From: Hippasteria phrygiana
Taxonomy: Eukaryota > Echinodermata > Asteroidea > Valvatida > Goniasteridae
DNA length: 64,000 nucleotides
Assembly: GCA_037893225.1 (NCBI GenBank)
Contig: JAZGUH010000123.1
Location: forward strand, 1,533,001-1,597,000
Reading direction: 5' to 3'
The translations under genes were made by a program, and so were the position numbers. How positions within the stretch are numbered: position 1 is the first letter of the stretch; each line of letters begins with the position of its first letter. Shown here in pieces: positions 34,146-44,433 of this stretch. Under the pieces are notes generated by a model that saw nothing but the letters and a program-made list of their open reading frames with translations, was not told the DNA's origin and did not search any database.

Positions 34146-36215
34146 CACAAAATCAACGCCCGTTAACAATCCCCTTTAAAGTATGAAGGACCCCCTGCAC
34201 CGGGCAAGACTAGTGATGGAGGGATGCAGAGGGACCCAGAGAACCGTTAAAAAATAGTGCCCACCTGGTGCAGGGGGTTCGAGTATTTTTAAAGATTTTT
34301 TAAAGATGCGTTTATCTTAATGCACAGATCGCCATTAGGTTTGTACACAAAATCAACGCCCGTTAACAATCCCCTTTAAAGTATGAAGGACCCCCTGCAC
34401 CGGGCAAGACTAGTGATGGGGGGATGCAGAGGGACCCAGAGAACCTTAAAAAAATAGTGCCCACCTGGTGCAGGGGGTTCGAGTATTTTTAAAGATTTTT
34501 TAAAGATGCGTTTATCTTAATGCACAGATCGCCATTAGGTTTGTACACAAAATCAACGCCCGTTAACAATCCCCTTTAAAGTATGAAGGACCCCCTGCAC
34601 CGGGCAAGACTAGTGATGGGGGGATGCAGAGGGACCCAGAGAACCTTAAAAAAATAGTGCCCACCTGGTGCAGGGGGTTCGAGTATTTTTACAGATTTTT
34701 TAAAGATGCGTTTATCTTAATGCACAGATCGCCATTAGGTTTGTACACAAAATCAACGCCCGTTAACAATCCCCTTTAAAGTATGAAGGACCCCCTGCAC
34801 CGGGCAAGACTAGTGATGGGGGGATGCAGAGGGACCCAGAGAACCTTAAAAAAATAGTGCCCACCTGGTGCAGGGGGTTCGAGTATTTTTAAAGATTTTT
34901 TAAAGATGCGTTTATCTTAATGCACAGATCGCCATTAGGTTTGTACACAAAATCAACGCCCGTTAACAATCCCCTTTAAAGTATGAAGGACCCCCTGCAC
35001 CGGGCAAGACTAGTGATGGAGGGATGCAGAGGGACCCAGAGAACCGTTAAAAAATAGTGCCCACCTGGTGCAGGGGGTTCGAGTATTTTTAAAGATTTTA
35101 TTAAAGATGCGTTTATCTTAATGCACAGATCGCCATTAGGTTTGTACACAAAATCAACGCCCGTTAACAATCCCCTTTAAAGTATGAAGGACCCCCTGCA
35201 CCGGGCAAGACTAGTGATGGGGGGATGCAGAGGGTCCCAGAGAACCGTTAAAAAATAGTGCCCACCTGGTGCAGGGGGTTCGAGTATTTTTAAAGATTTT
35301 TTAAAGATGCGTTTATCTTAATGCACAGATCGCCATTAGGTTTGTACACAAAATCAACGCCCGTTAACAATCCCCTTTAAAGTATGAAGGACCCCCTGCA
35401 CCGGGCAAGACTAGTGATGGGGGGATGCAGAGGGACCCAGAGAACCGTTAAAAAATAGTGCCCACCTGGTGCAGGGGGTTTGAGTATTTTTAAAGATTTT
35501 TTAAAGATGCGTTTATCTTAATGCACAGATCGCCATTAGGTTTGTACACAAAACCAACGCCCGTGAACAATCCCCTTTAAAGTATGAAGGACCCCCTGCA
35601 CCGGGCAAGACTAGTGATGGAGGGATGCAGAGGGACCCAGAGAACCGTTAAAAAATAGTGCCCACCTGGTGCAGGGGTTCGAGTATTTTTAAAGATTTTT
35701 TAAAGATGCGTTTATCTTAATGTACAGAACGCCATTAGGTTTGTACACAAAACCAACGCCCGTGAACAATCACCTTTAAAGTATGAAGGACCCCCTGCAC
35801 CGTGTAAGACTAGTGATGGGGGGATGCAGAGGGACCCAGAGGGACCCAGAGAACCTTAAAAAAATAGTGCCCACCTGGTGCAGGGGGTTCGAGTATTTTT
35901 ACAGATTTTTAAAAGATGCGTTTATCTTAATGCACAGATCGCCATTAGGTTTGTACACAAAATCAACGCCCGTTAACAATCCCCTTTAAAGTATGAAGGA
36001 CCCCCTGCACCGGGCAAGACTAGTGATGGGGGGATGCAGAGGGACCCAAAGAACTATTTAAAAATAGTGCCCACCTAGTGCAGGGGGTTCGAGTTTTTTA
36101 AAAGATTTTTTAAAGATGCGTTTATCCTAATGCACAGATCGCCATTAGGTTTGTACACAAAATCAACGCCCGTGAACAAACTCCTTTAAAGTATGAAGGA
36201 CCTCCTGGACCTATG
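34146..36215 (+). repeat. foldback element, left tandem array (about 10 units of 200 bp)
   Basis: Anchors ACCCCCTGCACCGGGCAAG recur near 34190, 34390, 34590, 34790, 34990, 35190, 35390, 35590, 35790, 36000, with a truncated unit near 36200. Each unit contains its own inverted motif CCCCCTGCACC...GGTGCAGGGGG, so each can form a small cruciform. Units are highly similar; those near the core are most diverged (one has a GGGACCCAGA duplication at 35830). Confidence 0.95.
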
Positions 36216-37010
36216 ATGCACGATATGGGGCAGAGGGACCCCCTCCCCTCTTTTGTGTTGGTCACTGTGTTCCCGGAATCTCATGAATTATTTTCAAAAG
36301 TCTAGGGGGATGTGTTAGGTAACAATAGTCTGGAGAGTGTATAGGGTATGGGGGAAAAAAGGGGGTACCCCTCTGCCCCATATCGTGCTGGGTATATCTT
36401 GGACCGGGGAAGACTGGTGGTGGAGGGATGCAGGGGGACCCAGAGAACCGTCAGAAAAGGTGTCCAAAGGGGTGATGTGTGACAGCCTGTAAATTGCGCC
36501 CTCTGTTGATGACAAGTATCAGACAGTAACGTCTTGGAACCAAGACTAGCAAGGTGCCGGTTGTCAAGTCGATGTGCGCGTGCGAACTCAATCGCGAATT
36601 TAAGAAAATAGAACGCATGCTGCAAAGGGAGCTGCATAAACTCAGCAGATTATGGAAACCTTTTCTGTAAATCTTATACAAAACTCATTTTTTTAGGTTA
36701 CGTTTTTCCAACAGAGACCAGTTAGCACACTTTCATAAAATAACTTTAAAATGACATATTATTCTATTATTCGAATATTTTCTGAAACCAATTTTCTGAA
36801 AAGGCAGTACCTTTCTCTAAAAAGAAAACGTACCTCACATGTAAATCTGAAAGATTATACTCTGGGCTAATTCGGCCCATAATTAGTCCCCGAATGATTA
36901 TGATCAATGATATCTATCTCAGTAATGATTACTTTTAAACAGGGTTCATAAAAATCATGATTAAAAAAAAAAAAATATATAATATCAGATTTTTTGTATT
37001 TAAATCCCTC
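36216..37010. other. foldback element, unique core
   Basis: Contains a partial unit fragment (36396-36460, GGACCGGGGAAGACTGGTGG) and two copies of a TATCG(T)GC..GGGGCAGAGGG segment in inverted orientation at about 36210-36240 and 36365-36390. No long open frame with recognisable protein. Poly-A run at about 36963. Confidence 0.6.
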
Positions 37011-37925
37011 CATCACTATCCTTGCCCGGTCCAAGGGGTCCTTCATACTTTAAAGGGGATTGTTCACGGGCGTTGGTTTTGTGTACAAACCTAATGGCGA
37101 TCTGTGCATTAAGATAAACGCATCTTTAAAAAATCTTTAAAAATACTCGAACCCCCTGCACCAGGTGGGCACTATTTTTTAATAGTTCTCTGGGTCCCTC
37201 TGCATCCCTCCATCACCAGTCTTGCCCGGTGCAGGGGGTCCTTCATACTTTAAAGGGGATTGTGCACGGGCGTTGATTTTGTGTACAAACCTAATGGCGA
37301 TCTGTGCATTATAAGATAAACGCATCTTTAATAAAATCTTTAAAAATACTCGAACCCCCTGCACCAGGTGGGTACTATTTTTTAATGGTTCTCTGGGTCC
37401 CTCTGCATCCCTCCATCACCAGTCTTGCCCGGTGCAGGGGGTCCTTCATACTTTAAAGGGGATTGTGCACGGGCGTTGATTTTGTGTACAAACCTAATGG
37501 CGATCTGTGCATTATAAGATAAACGCATCTTTAATAAAATCTTTAAAAATACTCGAACCCCCTGCACCAGGTGGGTACTATTTTTTAATGGTTCTCTGGG
37601 TCCCTCTGCATCCCTCCATCACTAGTCTTGCCCGGTGCAGGGGGTCCTTCATACTTTAAAGGGGATTGTTCACGGGCGTTGGTTTTGTGTACAAACCTAA
37701 TGGCGATCTGTGCATTAAGATAAACGCATCTTTAAAAAATCTTTAAAAATACTCAAACCCCCTGCACCAGGTGGGCACTATTTTTTTAAGGTTCTCTGGG
37801 TCCCTCTGCATCCCCCCATCACTAGTCTTGCCCGGTGCAGGGGGTCCTTCATACTTTAAAGGGGATTGTTAACGGGCGTTGATTTTGTGTACAAACCTAA
37901 TGGCGATCTGTGACCTGAAATGTAA
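37011..37925 (-). repeat. foldback element, right tandem array (about 4.5 units, inverted)
   Basis: The same unit as the left array in reverse orientation, spaced about 203 bp (anchors near 37036, 37236, 37440, 37640, 37840). Two adjacent units share a private TTATAAGATAAACGC insertion and TTTAATAAAATC, showing local unit duplication (two identical 61-codon open frames arise from them). Confidence 0.95.
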
Positions 37926-38294
37926 AATCAATTTGTGAAACGCATCTTTAAAAAGAAATAAAAAAAACTCTAGATCACGTCAAAACAACTTGATCCGTGT
38001 TGAGATCCTCTATCCTAAAACCGTACCCCCCCCCCCCCAGCCCCCTCGTCCGACACACACTATATTGCTGCTGCTTTGGCTAATGGTTTTAACAAAGTCA
38101 GTTATTAATGGTGGGACAGCAAACCAGTCTAGTAATCATTTCCGAACGTGGATGCGACTTTGGGTTCGGCGAGTCATGGCGGGTTTGTACACCGTGTGTT
38201 GTGTATTGGAATATCGAATAAGGAACTGGTTACTGGTTCAATATTGAATGTCGAATATCGAATAAGGAACCAACTTCACACCGGTCAATTTCAC

Positions 38295-38800
38295 TTCTAA
38301 AATGTATGTTTCCTAAAAAAAACTATGTAGGTGGAAAGGAGGGTTTTAAGAAATTCCACACACACCACGATGGACGAAAAAAATCCAGGAAAAAACACTC
38401 AAAACTAACGTTAAGTTGTGTCATAGTTGTAGACTGTTTTCGGAAAGATTTTACTTTTATACCCCCCACCAAAATCGGTTAGAAACAGCAAATCTTGAAA
38501 AATAACCATCCATTTGTGTTCATAACTGTATAAACACTTGGCACAACCTCTAATTTTGCTGTTCTTGACCGATTTTGGTGGGGGGTATTAATTAAAGTAT
38601 AATCTTTCCGAACTCCGCGTTTACAATATATTAACGGATGAAAACAGTCTACAACTATGGCACAACTTAACGTTAGATTTGAGTGTATTTTCCTGGATTT
38701 TATCGTCCATCGCGGTGTGTGGAATTTCTTAACCAGCCATTCCCATACATTTTGTAGATGAAGACACATAGAATTAATAGACGTGAAATTGGCTGGCTTC
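38295..38800. mobile_element. palindromic element interrupted by the foldback element
   Basis: The left arm continues from 33826-33834 (AAGAAGCC..) into 38286 onward. It reads CAATTTCAC, AAAATGTATG, TTAAGAAATTCCACACAC, CGATGGACGA and AACGTTAAGTTGTG. The right arm reads the reverse complement down to GTGAAATTGGCTGGCTTC at about 38793. This shows the 4.44-kb element inserted within the left arm. Confidence 0.75.
38441..38608. mobile_element. short palindromic MITE in the centre of the 38295-38800 element
   Basis: GGAAAGATTTTACTTTTATA and CCACCAAAATCGG at the left, CCGATTTTGGTGGGG and TATAATCTTTCC at the right. It is a deleted relative of 31078-31475 and shares the interior AAACACTTGGCACAACCT. 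Confidence 0.7.
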
Positions 38801-38924
38801 ATCAACAAAGTAAAAATATTGATTATGAAATGTTTCGCCCTGTTTTGGGTACTTCATATCGTGGACTCCATCCGCAACGTGTAGTGCAGTGAGGGAGTCC
38901 ACTTGGGCTAGGGTTGGGGTACCC

Positions 38925-39130
38925 CTAGAACTATAGACCTTACCGCAAATACCGCCTGGTTGAGACGTCACAATGGTTACAAGGGATTGTGGGAAGAAAA
39001 CGCGCACAAAAATTGCTCCTGTTTCCTTCCCACAACCCCTTGTGACCATTGTGACGTCTCCACCAGGCGGTATTTGCGATATGGTCTATGAGGCTCCAGT
39101 AGGCGCCCCTCAGTTCTAGGGGTTGGGTTT
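38925..39130. mobile_element. palindromic element, GGCGGTATTTGCG arms
   Basis: The left arm is CGCAAATACCGCCTGGTTG.. then TTGTGGGAAG. The right arm is CTTCCCACAA.. then CCAGGCGGTATTTGCG. The outer ends are CCTAGAACTATAGACC and GGTCTATGAGG..TTCTAGG. A single arm occurs at 30790-30870. Confidence 0.7.
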
Positions 39131-39171
39131 GGGAGTATTCTCTGATTGGTTAGTGTGAATGACGTATTCAC

Positions 39172-40514
39172 TTAAAGAGGAAAGAAAACCAAGTTGCATT
39201 TTTCCACTTTATTGGCTTTTCTGATAGCTTGTATATTCTTCTAACCGAATACAAATTGGTAAAGAACGATTAAAATTTATTGCATTGAAAAAAAAATGAC
39301 TAAAATTGCCCCTTGGAGTGAGCGTTTGGTCTCAATTCCTGCAAAGGTCATTAGGGATGCAAATGTATGCATATGACCTTATGACGTGTGCGCTTACCCG
39401 GCCGTGCAGCCACCACGTCTGCAGCGTGTTGGTACTATCATCCACGTGTGTGTTATGACATTTTCGTCGTCAGCTGGTCGTACTTTCTTGGCATTTTTTG
39501 CCGAATTCACGGCCTTCCTAGCTTACTTTTGGAGTTATTCGGAGCTCGAATGTATTAAAGTTAATAAGTATTATGCCGAGAACGTGTGTGGTAGGTGGCT
39601 GCACAAGAAATACGGACAAAAATCCAAACCTATCTTTTCTAAGATTCCCCAAAGTTGATGGAAAACAACGACGGCAGTGGGTCCGGTTTGTGGAAACAAC
39701 GCGATCTGACTTTAGGCTGACGAAATGGTCTTACATATGTAAGGAACATTTTACGAAAGACTGTGAAGATGAAATTGTAGCACTGAAGGCCAGACTCGGG
39801 ATAAATGTACCCTTCCGGCTGAAACCTTGGGCAGTACCAACGCTGAAGGCACCATGCCCAGCTTTCCGCCGGACCGTAGTCTCAGCGGCTGCAGGCTCAA
39901 TCCGTTCTACCGCCGGCCCAGTCCATGTAAGTGTCAGCCCAGTCCGCCCGATAAAAGTACGTGTACGTCTGTACGTACCGCGACGTCACTGTGATGTTTT
40001 CATTTCATTGAGATAGATACAATGCAGTTACCAGACTATGTTCGCGGCGCGCACACACTAATCCACACATCCACACAAATTCCAAACCCAAATTTCAGTG
40101 CCAAAATATGGATGAATAAGACACAAGTAAGCTTCCTGCTCCACAAAGACCTCATTAAAAGAATTATGAAAAACTCATCAGTGCAACGTTCATGCAATAA
40201 TGCACCACCAGGAACAATAAAAATAGGACAAAACCAACACATAGTACACATGCACGCACGCAAACACAATGGGCACTCGCATAGTGACGTCATCTATCCC
40301 CACGCAGCTACGTCACACGATTGGATTGTAAACACGCGGTTGACCCCGAGCTTTTCTGATTCTGAGCGAAAGAGACTCCAAAGTAAAACTTCTCTAAAAT
40401 TGCCAAATCCACGCATAAACTCTTCAAACCTACTTTGTTAGGTTTGGGGAGGCATAAGCTCTAAGAAAAGCCACTAAAGTAGGAAAATGCAAATTGGTTT
40501 TCTTTCCTCTTTAA
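39172..40514 (+). mobile_element. 1.34-kb TTAA/TIR element carrying a THAP exon (Kolobok-like)
   Basis: Both ends read TTAAAGAGGAAAGAAAACC inward and continue TTGCATTTT, ACTTTA, TGGCTTTTCT, giving about 50-bp terminal inverted repeats with roughly five mismatches. TTAA is the likely target duplication. The only recognisable protein is a THAP zinc finger on the plus strand. TTAA targets plus THAP proteins are features of the Kolobok superfamily. No DDE transposase is present, so it is probably non-autonomous. Confidence 0.8.
39573..39926 (+). CDS. THAP zinc-finger exon
   Basis: From ATG 39573 the protein begins MPRTCVVGGCTR and has the C2CH THAP signature: C5, C10, C56, H59. It also has the invariant Trp36, Pro26 and a closing AVPT box (Ala87-Thr90). 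THAP domains bind DNA sequence-specifically and occur in transposases and host regulators. A GTAAGT donor at 39927 likely ends the exon. Reading on gives a 147-codon frame that stops at 40014-40016 without further domain. It lies wholly within the TTAA element, so its origin is probably transposon rather than host. Confidence 0.85.
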
Positions 40515-40740
40515 CGATGAGCGGCGACAAAAAGGACGTGGTGACTATATAGTCATGCACGTTAGGACAACTATAATACAATTGACCCCATTTTTACCCT
40601 ATACTGACGTGCGTGACTATATAGTCACCAGGTCCTTTTTATCGCCACTCGTACGTGTATACATACGAGTGGCGACAAATAGGACCTGGCGACTTTATTG
40701 TCACGCATGTTAGTCACGCATGCTCACAATCGCATTTTTG
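40515..40740. repeat. inverted and direct repeats of GACTATATAGTCA / GGCGACAAA
   Basis: GAGCGGCGACAAAAAGGAC..GTGACTATATAGTCA is inverted at 40605-40650 (TGACTATATAGTCACC..GTCCTTTTTATCGCC) and repeated again directly at 40668-40715. It abuts the THAP element exactly at its right TTAA. Confidence 0.7.
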
Positions 40741-40794
40741 TTTTATTATTAGCTAGGGGCTGTCTTTAATTTCATAATGTTAAGCAAATATATT

Positions 40795-41065
40795 TTCAAA
40801 GTGAACAAAGAAAAGTGGCAGGAGTGGGATTCGAACCTGTGACCTCTGGAATACCGTACCGGCACTCTACCAACTGAGATATCTTGCCCTATGTTGGCAG
40901 TCTCCCAAATTGTCAGTACATGTATCTTTGTTCGGGTGGGCGCTAGTCAGAAGTCATAAATCCATAATGTCATATAGCCAGGGATCACGCCCCAACTTTA
41001 CGATACAACCTGGGAAGCGACACCATGGGTTTGAATCCCGCTCCTGCCAGTTTTCTTTTGTTCAC
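40795..41065. mobile_element. foldback tRNA-derived SINE, copy C (right half truncated)
   Basis: The minus half (40815-40893) has box B GGTTCGAATCCC and box A with one change (TATCTCAGTTGG). The plus half is reduced to its box B end (GGTTTGAATCCCGCTCCTGCC at about 41031). The CAGTTTCCCTTGTGG tail at 41092 is shared with copy A. Confidence 0.75.
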
Positions 41066-41126
41066 TTATTCAAATTTACCTACGTGTAGTCAGTTTCCCT
41101 TGTGGATTGTTTGACCAAATATCATA

Positions 41127-41196
41127 TTAACCCAAACAGCCCCAATTCCTCCAATTTCAAAATGAATTTACACACACCCTAGGGAGTTAGGATTAA
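41127..41196. mobile_element. 70-bp TTAA mini-element, copy 2
   Basis: TTAACCCAAACAGCCCCAA to GGGAGTTAGGATTAA, sister of 20025-20096. Confidence 0.5.
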
Positions 41197-41208
41197 TAAA
41201 AGGTGATA

Positions 41209-41290
41209 AAGGGTCCAAAACCATACACCTTGTTAGTCCGAGTAACTTGGCCAAGTTACTCAGACTATTAAAGTGTGTATGGTTTTGGCC
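41209..41290. repeat. 82-bp near-perfect hairpin
   Basis: GGTCCAAAACCATACAC, TAGTCCGAGTAACTTGG on the left pair with CCAAGTTACTCAGACTA, GTGTATGGTTTTGGCC on the right; the centre is GGCC. It directly abuts the start of the CACTA-type fragment. Confidence 0.8.
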
Positions 41291-42440
41291 TTGGCAACTA
41301 CAGCCAGCTTGGCAGGGAGATTGCTGAAGCAGGTAAAAATGGCTATAATTGAATGGTATTCGTTCTATAAATTGTCTAAATGTCTTTTTATTAAATAATT
41401 AAATTTTGATTGGATTAATTTAGATCACTTGAGCATTCATTACACTTGAATAATTTCCTCCCCAAATTTCCCCTGTTTCCCTCTTGATTACAGCTCCTCC
41501 ACTTCCAGCAGCCGGAACACCTGCCACAATGTCATCAAGTCCTGCATCTGCCCCATCCCCACCCTGCCTCCCTCAGCCTCTGTCCTGACCCCTAAACTAG
41601 CCCTTTCATTGACCTCCTCCATCCAGGTCTCCCAGTCCCACTGACCCAGGAAGCTTGATGGTCTTGGCTGTGCAGACGGAGAGGCACTACTCTCAGGGAG
41701 ACTACAACTTGGTTAACAGGTTTGAAGGTAAGAGGGTTGATACATTTTTTTTCAGCCTCTTTGTCAGTCCTGTCTGTCCTTGTAAAGGATGTATCAAGTT
41801 TAACTTCAGATGACATCGTCAGTCTCTTGTCTTTGACAAGTATACCAAAGTTGAACCCCAGATATATCCCATATTAATTAAACTGATGTGAGTGCATATA
41901 CTGTAGCTGTGTGTTCACTCGCATTGATCACTAGTCAACATCACTCAATCCTACACAAACTTGGACATGGACATTTTTTACTAGTTTTGAGTGACCATCT
42001 CATACTCAGTATTCCATGACCTGATCTGGGTAAGTGACCTATGGTTTTAAATAGAAGATCTTAGGCTACATAATGATGCTAATTTGGTGACATAAGTTTG
42101 ATTAATATGGGATATATTTGGTCTTCAATTTTGGTATACTTTTGACTCATCTCTTAACCATGGCAACTGAATCTGTTTGCGAAACCCAATTTTGCACTTA
42201 ACCTTGACCCCAGAGACATTTTTGGCCAGGAACCTTGATGAAATCCTCCATACCAAAATCTACCACATGCAGTAACCCGTTGGCTCATTCTTTGTCCTTG
42301 ACAGGGACATGAAGCCCCATGCACATCCCCTAGAACCTCCTTGTGGATTTGGAAGGATCTGGGATGGTTAGATGGCTTCGGGCTAATAAGCCGGTGATAC
42401 TTGGTGTGAAGTAAGGGGTGTGATATGATGTACATGTAGA
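41286..42440 (+). mobile_element. CACTA-type element fragment C
   Basis: Matches the 5' part of the element at 45991-47040: GGCAAC..CAGCCAGCTTGGCAGG, the CACAATGTCATCAAG Pro/Ser-rich stretch, GTATACCAAAGTTGAACCCC and CATTTTTGGCCAGGAACC. It then runs into a segment (42230-42440) also present at 54645-54850. The transposase core is absent. More diverged than the 46-kb and 60-kb copies. Confidence 0.7.
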
Positions 42441-44400
42441 TAGAGTTGACATGGGTGACACAGTTGACGCAGCTAATTCAATTTTGGCAAAGGACATCAT
42501 TTATTTGACTAAACAGCAACCCAGCTCCCTTTCTCTGCAACCAAACAACTGTAACTGCCTCAACCACCGAACACCAACCCCTGCCCTCTTTATCAACTAA
42601 ATGCCATAAATAAACATTAAACTGTTATCATTAGAATTGTCTGTCAAATTATTTCAACACGCAAGCACACTGGCAGCTACTCGAGTGCAATGCATACCTC
42701 TTTTTTTTTTTAAGCACTACAACCATGAAGGAGTTCTTCCTCCATGCTACAACTAACAATAACACGTTACATAGTAAAATTACAGTGTCAAGTACTATAT
42801 CTCCAGTAACTAATTTTCATGTAACATTCAGTCCCTATCAAAAAAGGTTAGACCTTCTTGGCATCATTAGCCTTCTACTTGAAGGACCAGTTCCTATCTT
42901 TTTGACATTCTCAATGCATTATGACATAGGCAAACCATAACTTATGCACAAACTTATGGTACTGTGAACCACAGTTGTTGATTTTATTCTAAATATCTGT
43001 CTTGAGTCTGTATGTATTTCATAGAGATACAAAACAAGGATAAAAGCTATTGGCATAGCTTGTTGTTCTACATCTAGGTACAGCTTGAGTATATTGGTGG
43101 GAACAGGTGGAAAGCCGAGTTTCATGCTCAAACAGCCTAACTGGAGGAACCAAACTGGACAAGACAGTGGAACAACTGCCATGAAAATGTCTGTAGAACA
43201 GACTAAGAGTAGCAATGGATCTTCGGTGAGAGAGTGATTGTAAAGATGTGACCAACTCTTCTGTAACCAACAATACGCTTCTGTATTCTATCTATTAAAT
43301 AAAGATAAATGACAAGCAGAAGCACCAGCCTAAATGTGGGAACAGCAGATACAGAAGTGTTTTCACTTATATTTGCATGGAACATAAGGAATATGATCCA
43401 TTTTTAATGGCAATAAAAAATAAGGAAATATTGGGGAATCCTCAGGGTACCAGTTACTGATGAATACAACATCTCTGGATTAGAACAGTGGCCATTTTAT
43501 AGCCAATCACAATAGGATTCGACAGTAAGTCAAACCATGACATCTAATATGACCAATCACATCCATTCTACTGTGCCTGCTTTTCTAATGTCATTATGGT
43601 TGATACTTTTTGTCATTCATACCCATGATGCTATGAGAATGTCAAAAAGGTTTATTGGCTACATATAGTTTTCATGTACATACAAGTATTTATACCTACG
43701 TAGCTATACACACACATACATGTACATAGTGAAACAGTAGTTGTCATGTGGCATTTGGGTGGCATGGGTGGCTTGTACGTAAAGCGCTCGCCTCTCACCA
43801 ATGTGGCCCGGGTTCGATTCCCGGCTCGGACCATATGTGAGTAGAGTTGTACGTTGGTTCTCTCCTGTGCCACGAGGGTTTTTCTCTGGGTCCTCCGGCT
43901 TTCCTCCCTCCGGAAAAATCAAACACTTTTGATCATCTGGCTGTGCTCCGTGGTCATATATGGGTCGATGTAGGCTGGCTGCCAGAGGCGCCTTTAAGTG
44001 CCAGCGACTCGACCACGTTGTAGCCGCGTCCTTCGCAATTCAGCATCCCAGCTGCGAGTAAGGATGATTAGCCTCCTAAATTATAATTATAATTATAATG
44101 TGATTCGTGGGTGCAAGTTGCATCAAAACTTTGTTGGACTAAAGCACTTTCTAATTTGAGTATTTAATTCGATTTACTTATTAACATTGATATTATAACA
44201 AAAGATTATTGCTCTGTTCAGTGTAATTTTTTTGTTCAGTAATTGTAAAGAAGGCACTGAACAAAAGTGCAGTCCGTAGAGGGGCTTTTTTTTTGTTCTT
44301 TGCTAATTTGTGTGTTAACTTAAAATTCTCCTTCCGTTCAGTTATATGTGTGGTTGTATGTGTCTGGACTTACGTAGGACGATGCTTTTTTTTCAGAGTT
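42441..44400. repeat. duplicated 3'-flank of the GPCR unit 1
   Basis: Blocks such as AACATTCAGTCCC, AGGTTAGAC.TTCTTGGCATCATT, GGAACAGCAGATAC and the TTTACTTATTAACATTGAT segment recur before GPCR 2 (52354-53240) and GPCR 3 (54850-56580). The empty target of the hAT MITE (ATTCAGTCCCTATC) is at about 42828. Confidence 0.75.
43740..44075 (+). mobile_element. tRNA-derived SINE with long conserved body
   Basis: tRNA-like head with box A GTGGCTTGTACGT-type and box B GGGTTCGATTCCC, followed by GTGCCACGAGGGTTTTTCTC, GGCTTTCCTCCCTCCGG, a GCGACTCGACCACG block and a terminal TTATAATTATAATTATAA tail. It is inserted in the 3' flank of GPCR 1 only. Confidence 0.75.
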
Positions 44401-44433
44401 GTTAGTTGCAGCTAAATGTTATTTGTTTAAAAG

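Larger units (their letters stand above)
33844..38285. mobile_element. 4.44-kb foldback-type transposon with tandem-array arms
   Basis: Flanked by a perfect 9-bp direct repeat CAATTTCAC (33835-33843 and 38286-38294). About 300-bp terminal inverted repeats (33844-34145 and 37977-38285) begin CGGTGTGAAGTTGGTTCC after two non-identical terminal bases. Inside lie a left array of a 200-bp unit, a unique 800-bp core, and an inverted array of the same unit. There is no transposase, so it is presumably mobilised in trans. The structure and the 9-bp duplication resemble Foldback/Galileo-like or Mutator-like elements. Superfamily is inference. Confidence 0.9.

Noticed and set aside
37179..37567. Two identical 61-codon minus-strand frames
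   Set aside because: They are produced by adjacent units of the foldback tandem array; same sequence, no domain.
33882..38247. Short frames within the foldback terminal repeats
   Set aside because: Mirror copies of the inverted repeat, with no domain and no conservation signal.
38774..39049. 91-codon minus-strand frame
   Set aside because: Spans two different palindromic repeats; no domain was recognised.
40022..40441. 139-codon plus-strand frame downstream of the THAP exon
   Set aside because: No recognisable domain; may be a remnant of the element's second exon, but splice phase could not be shown.
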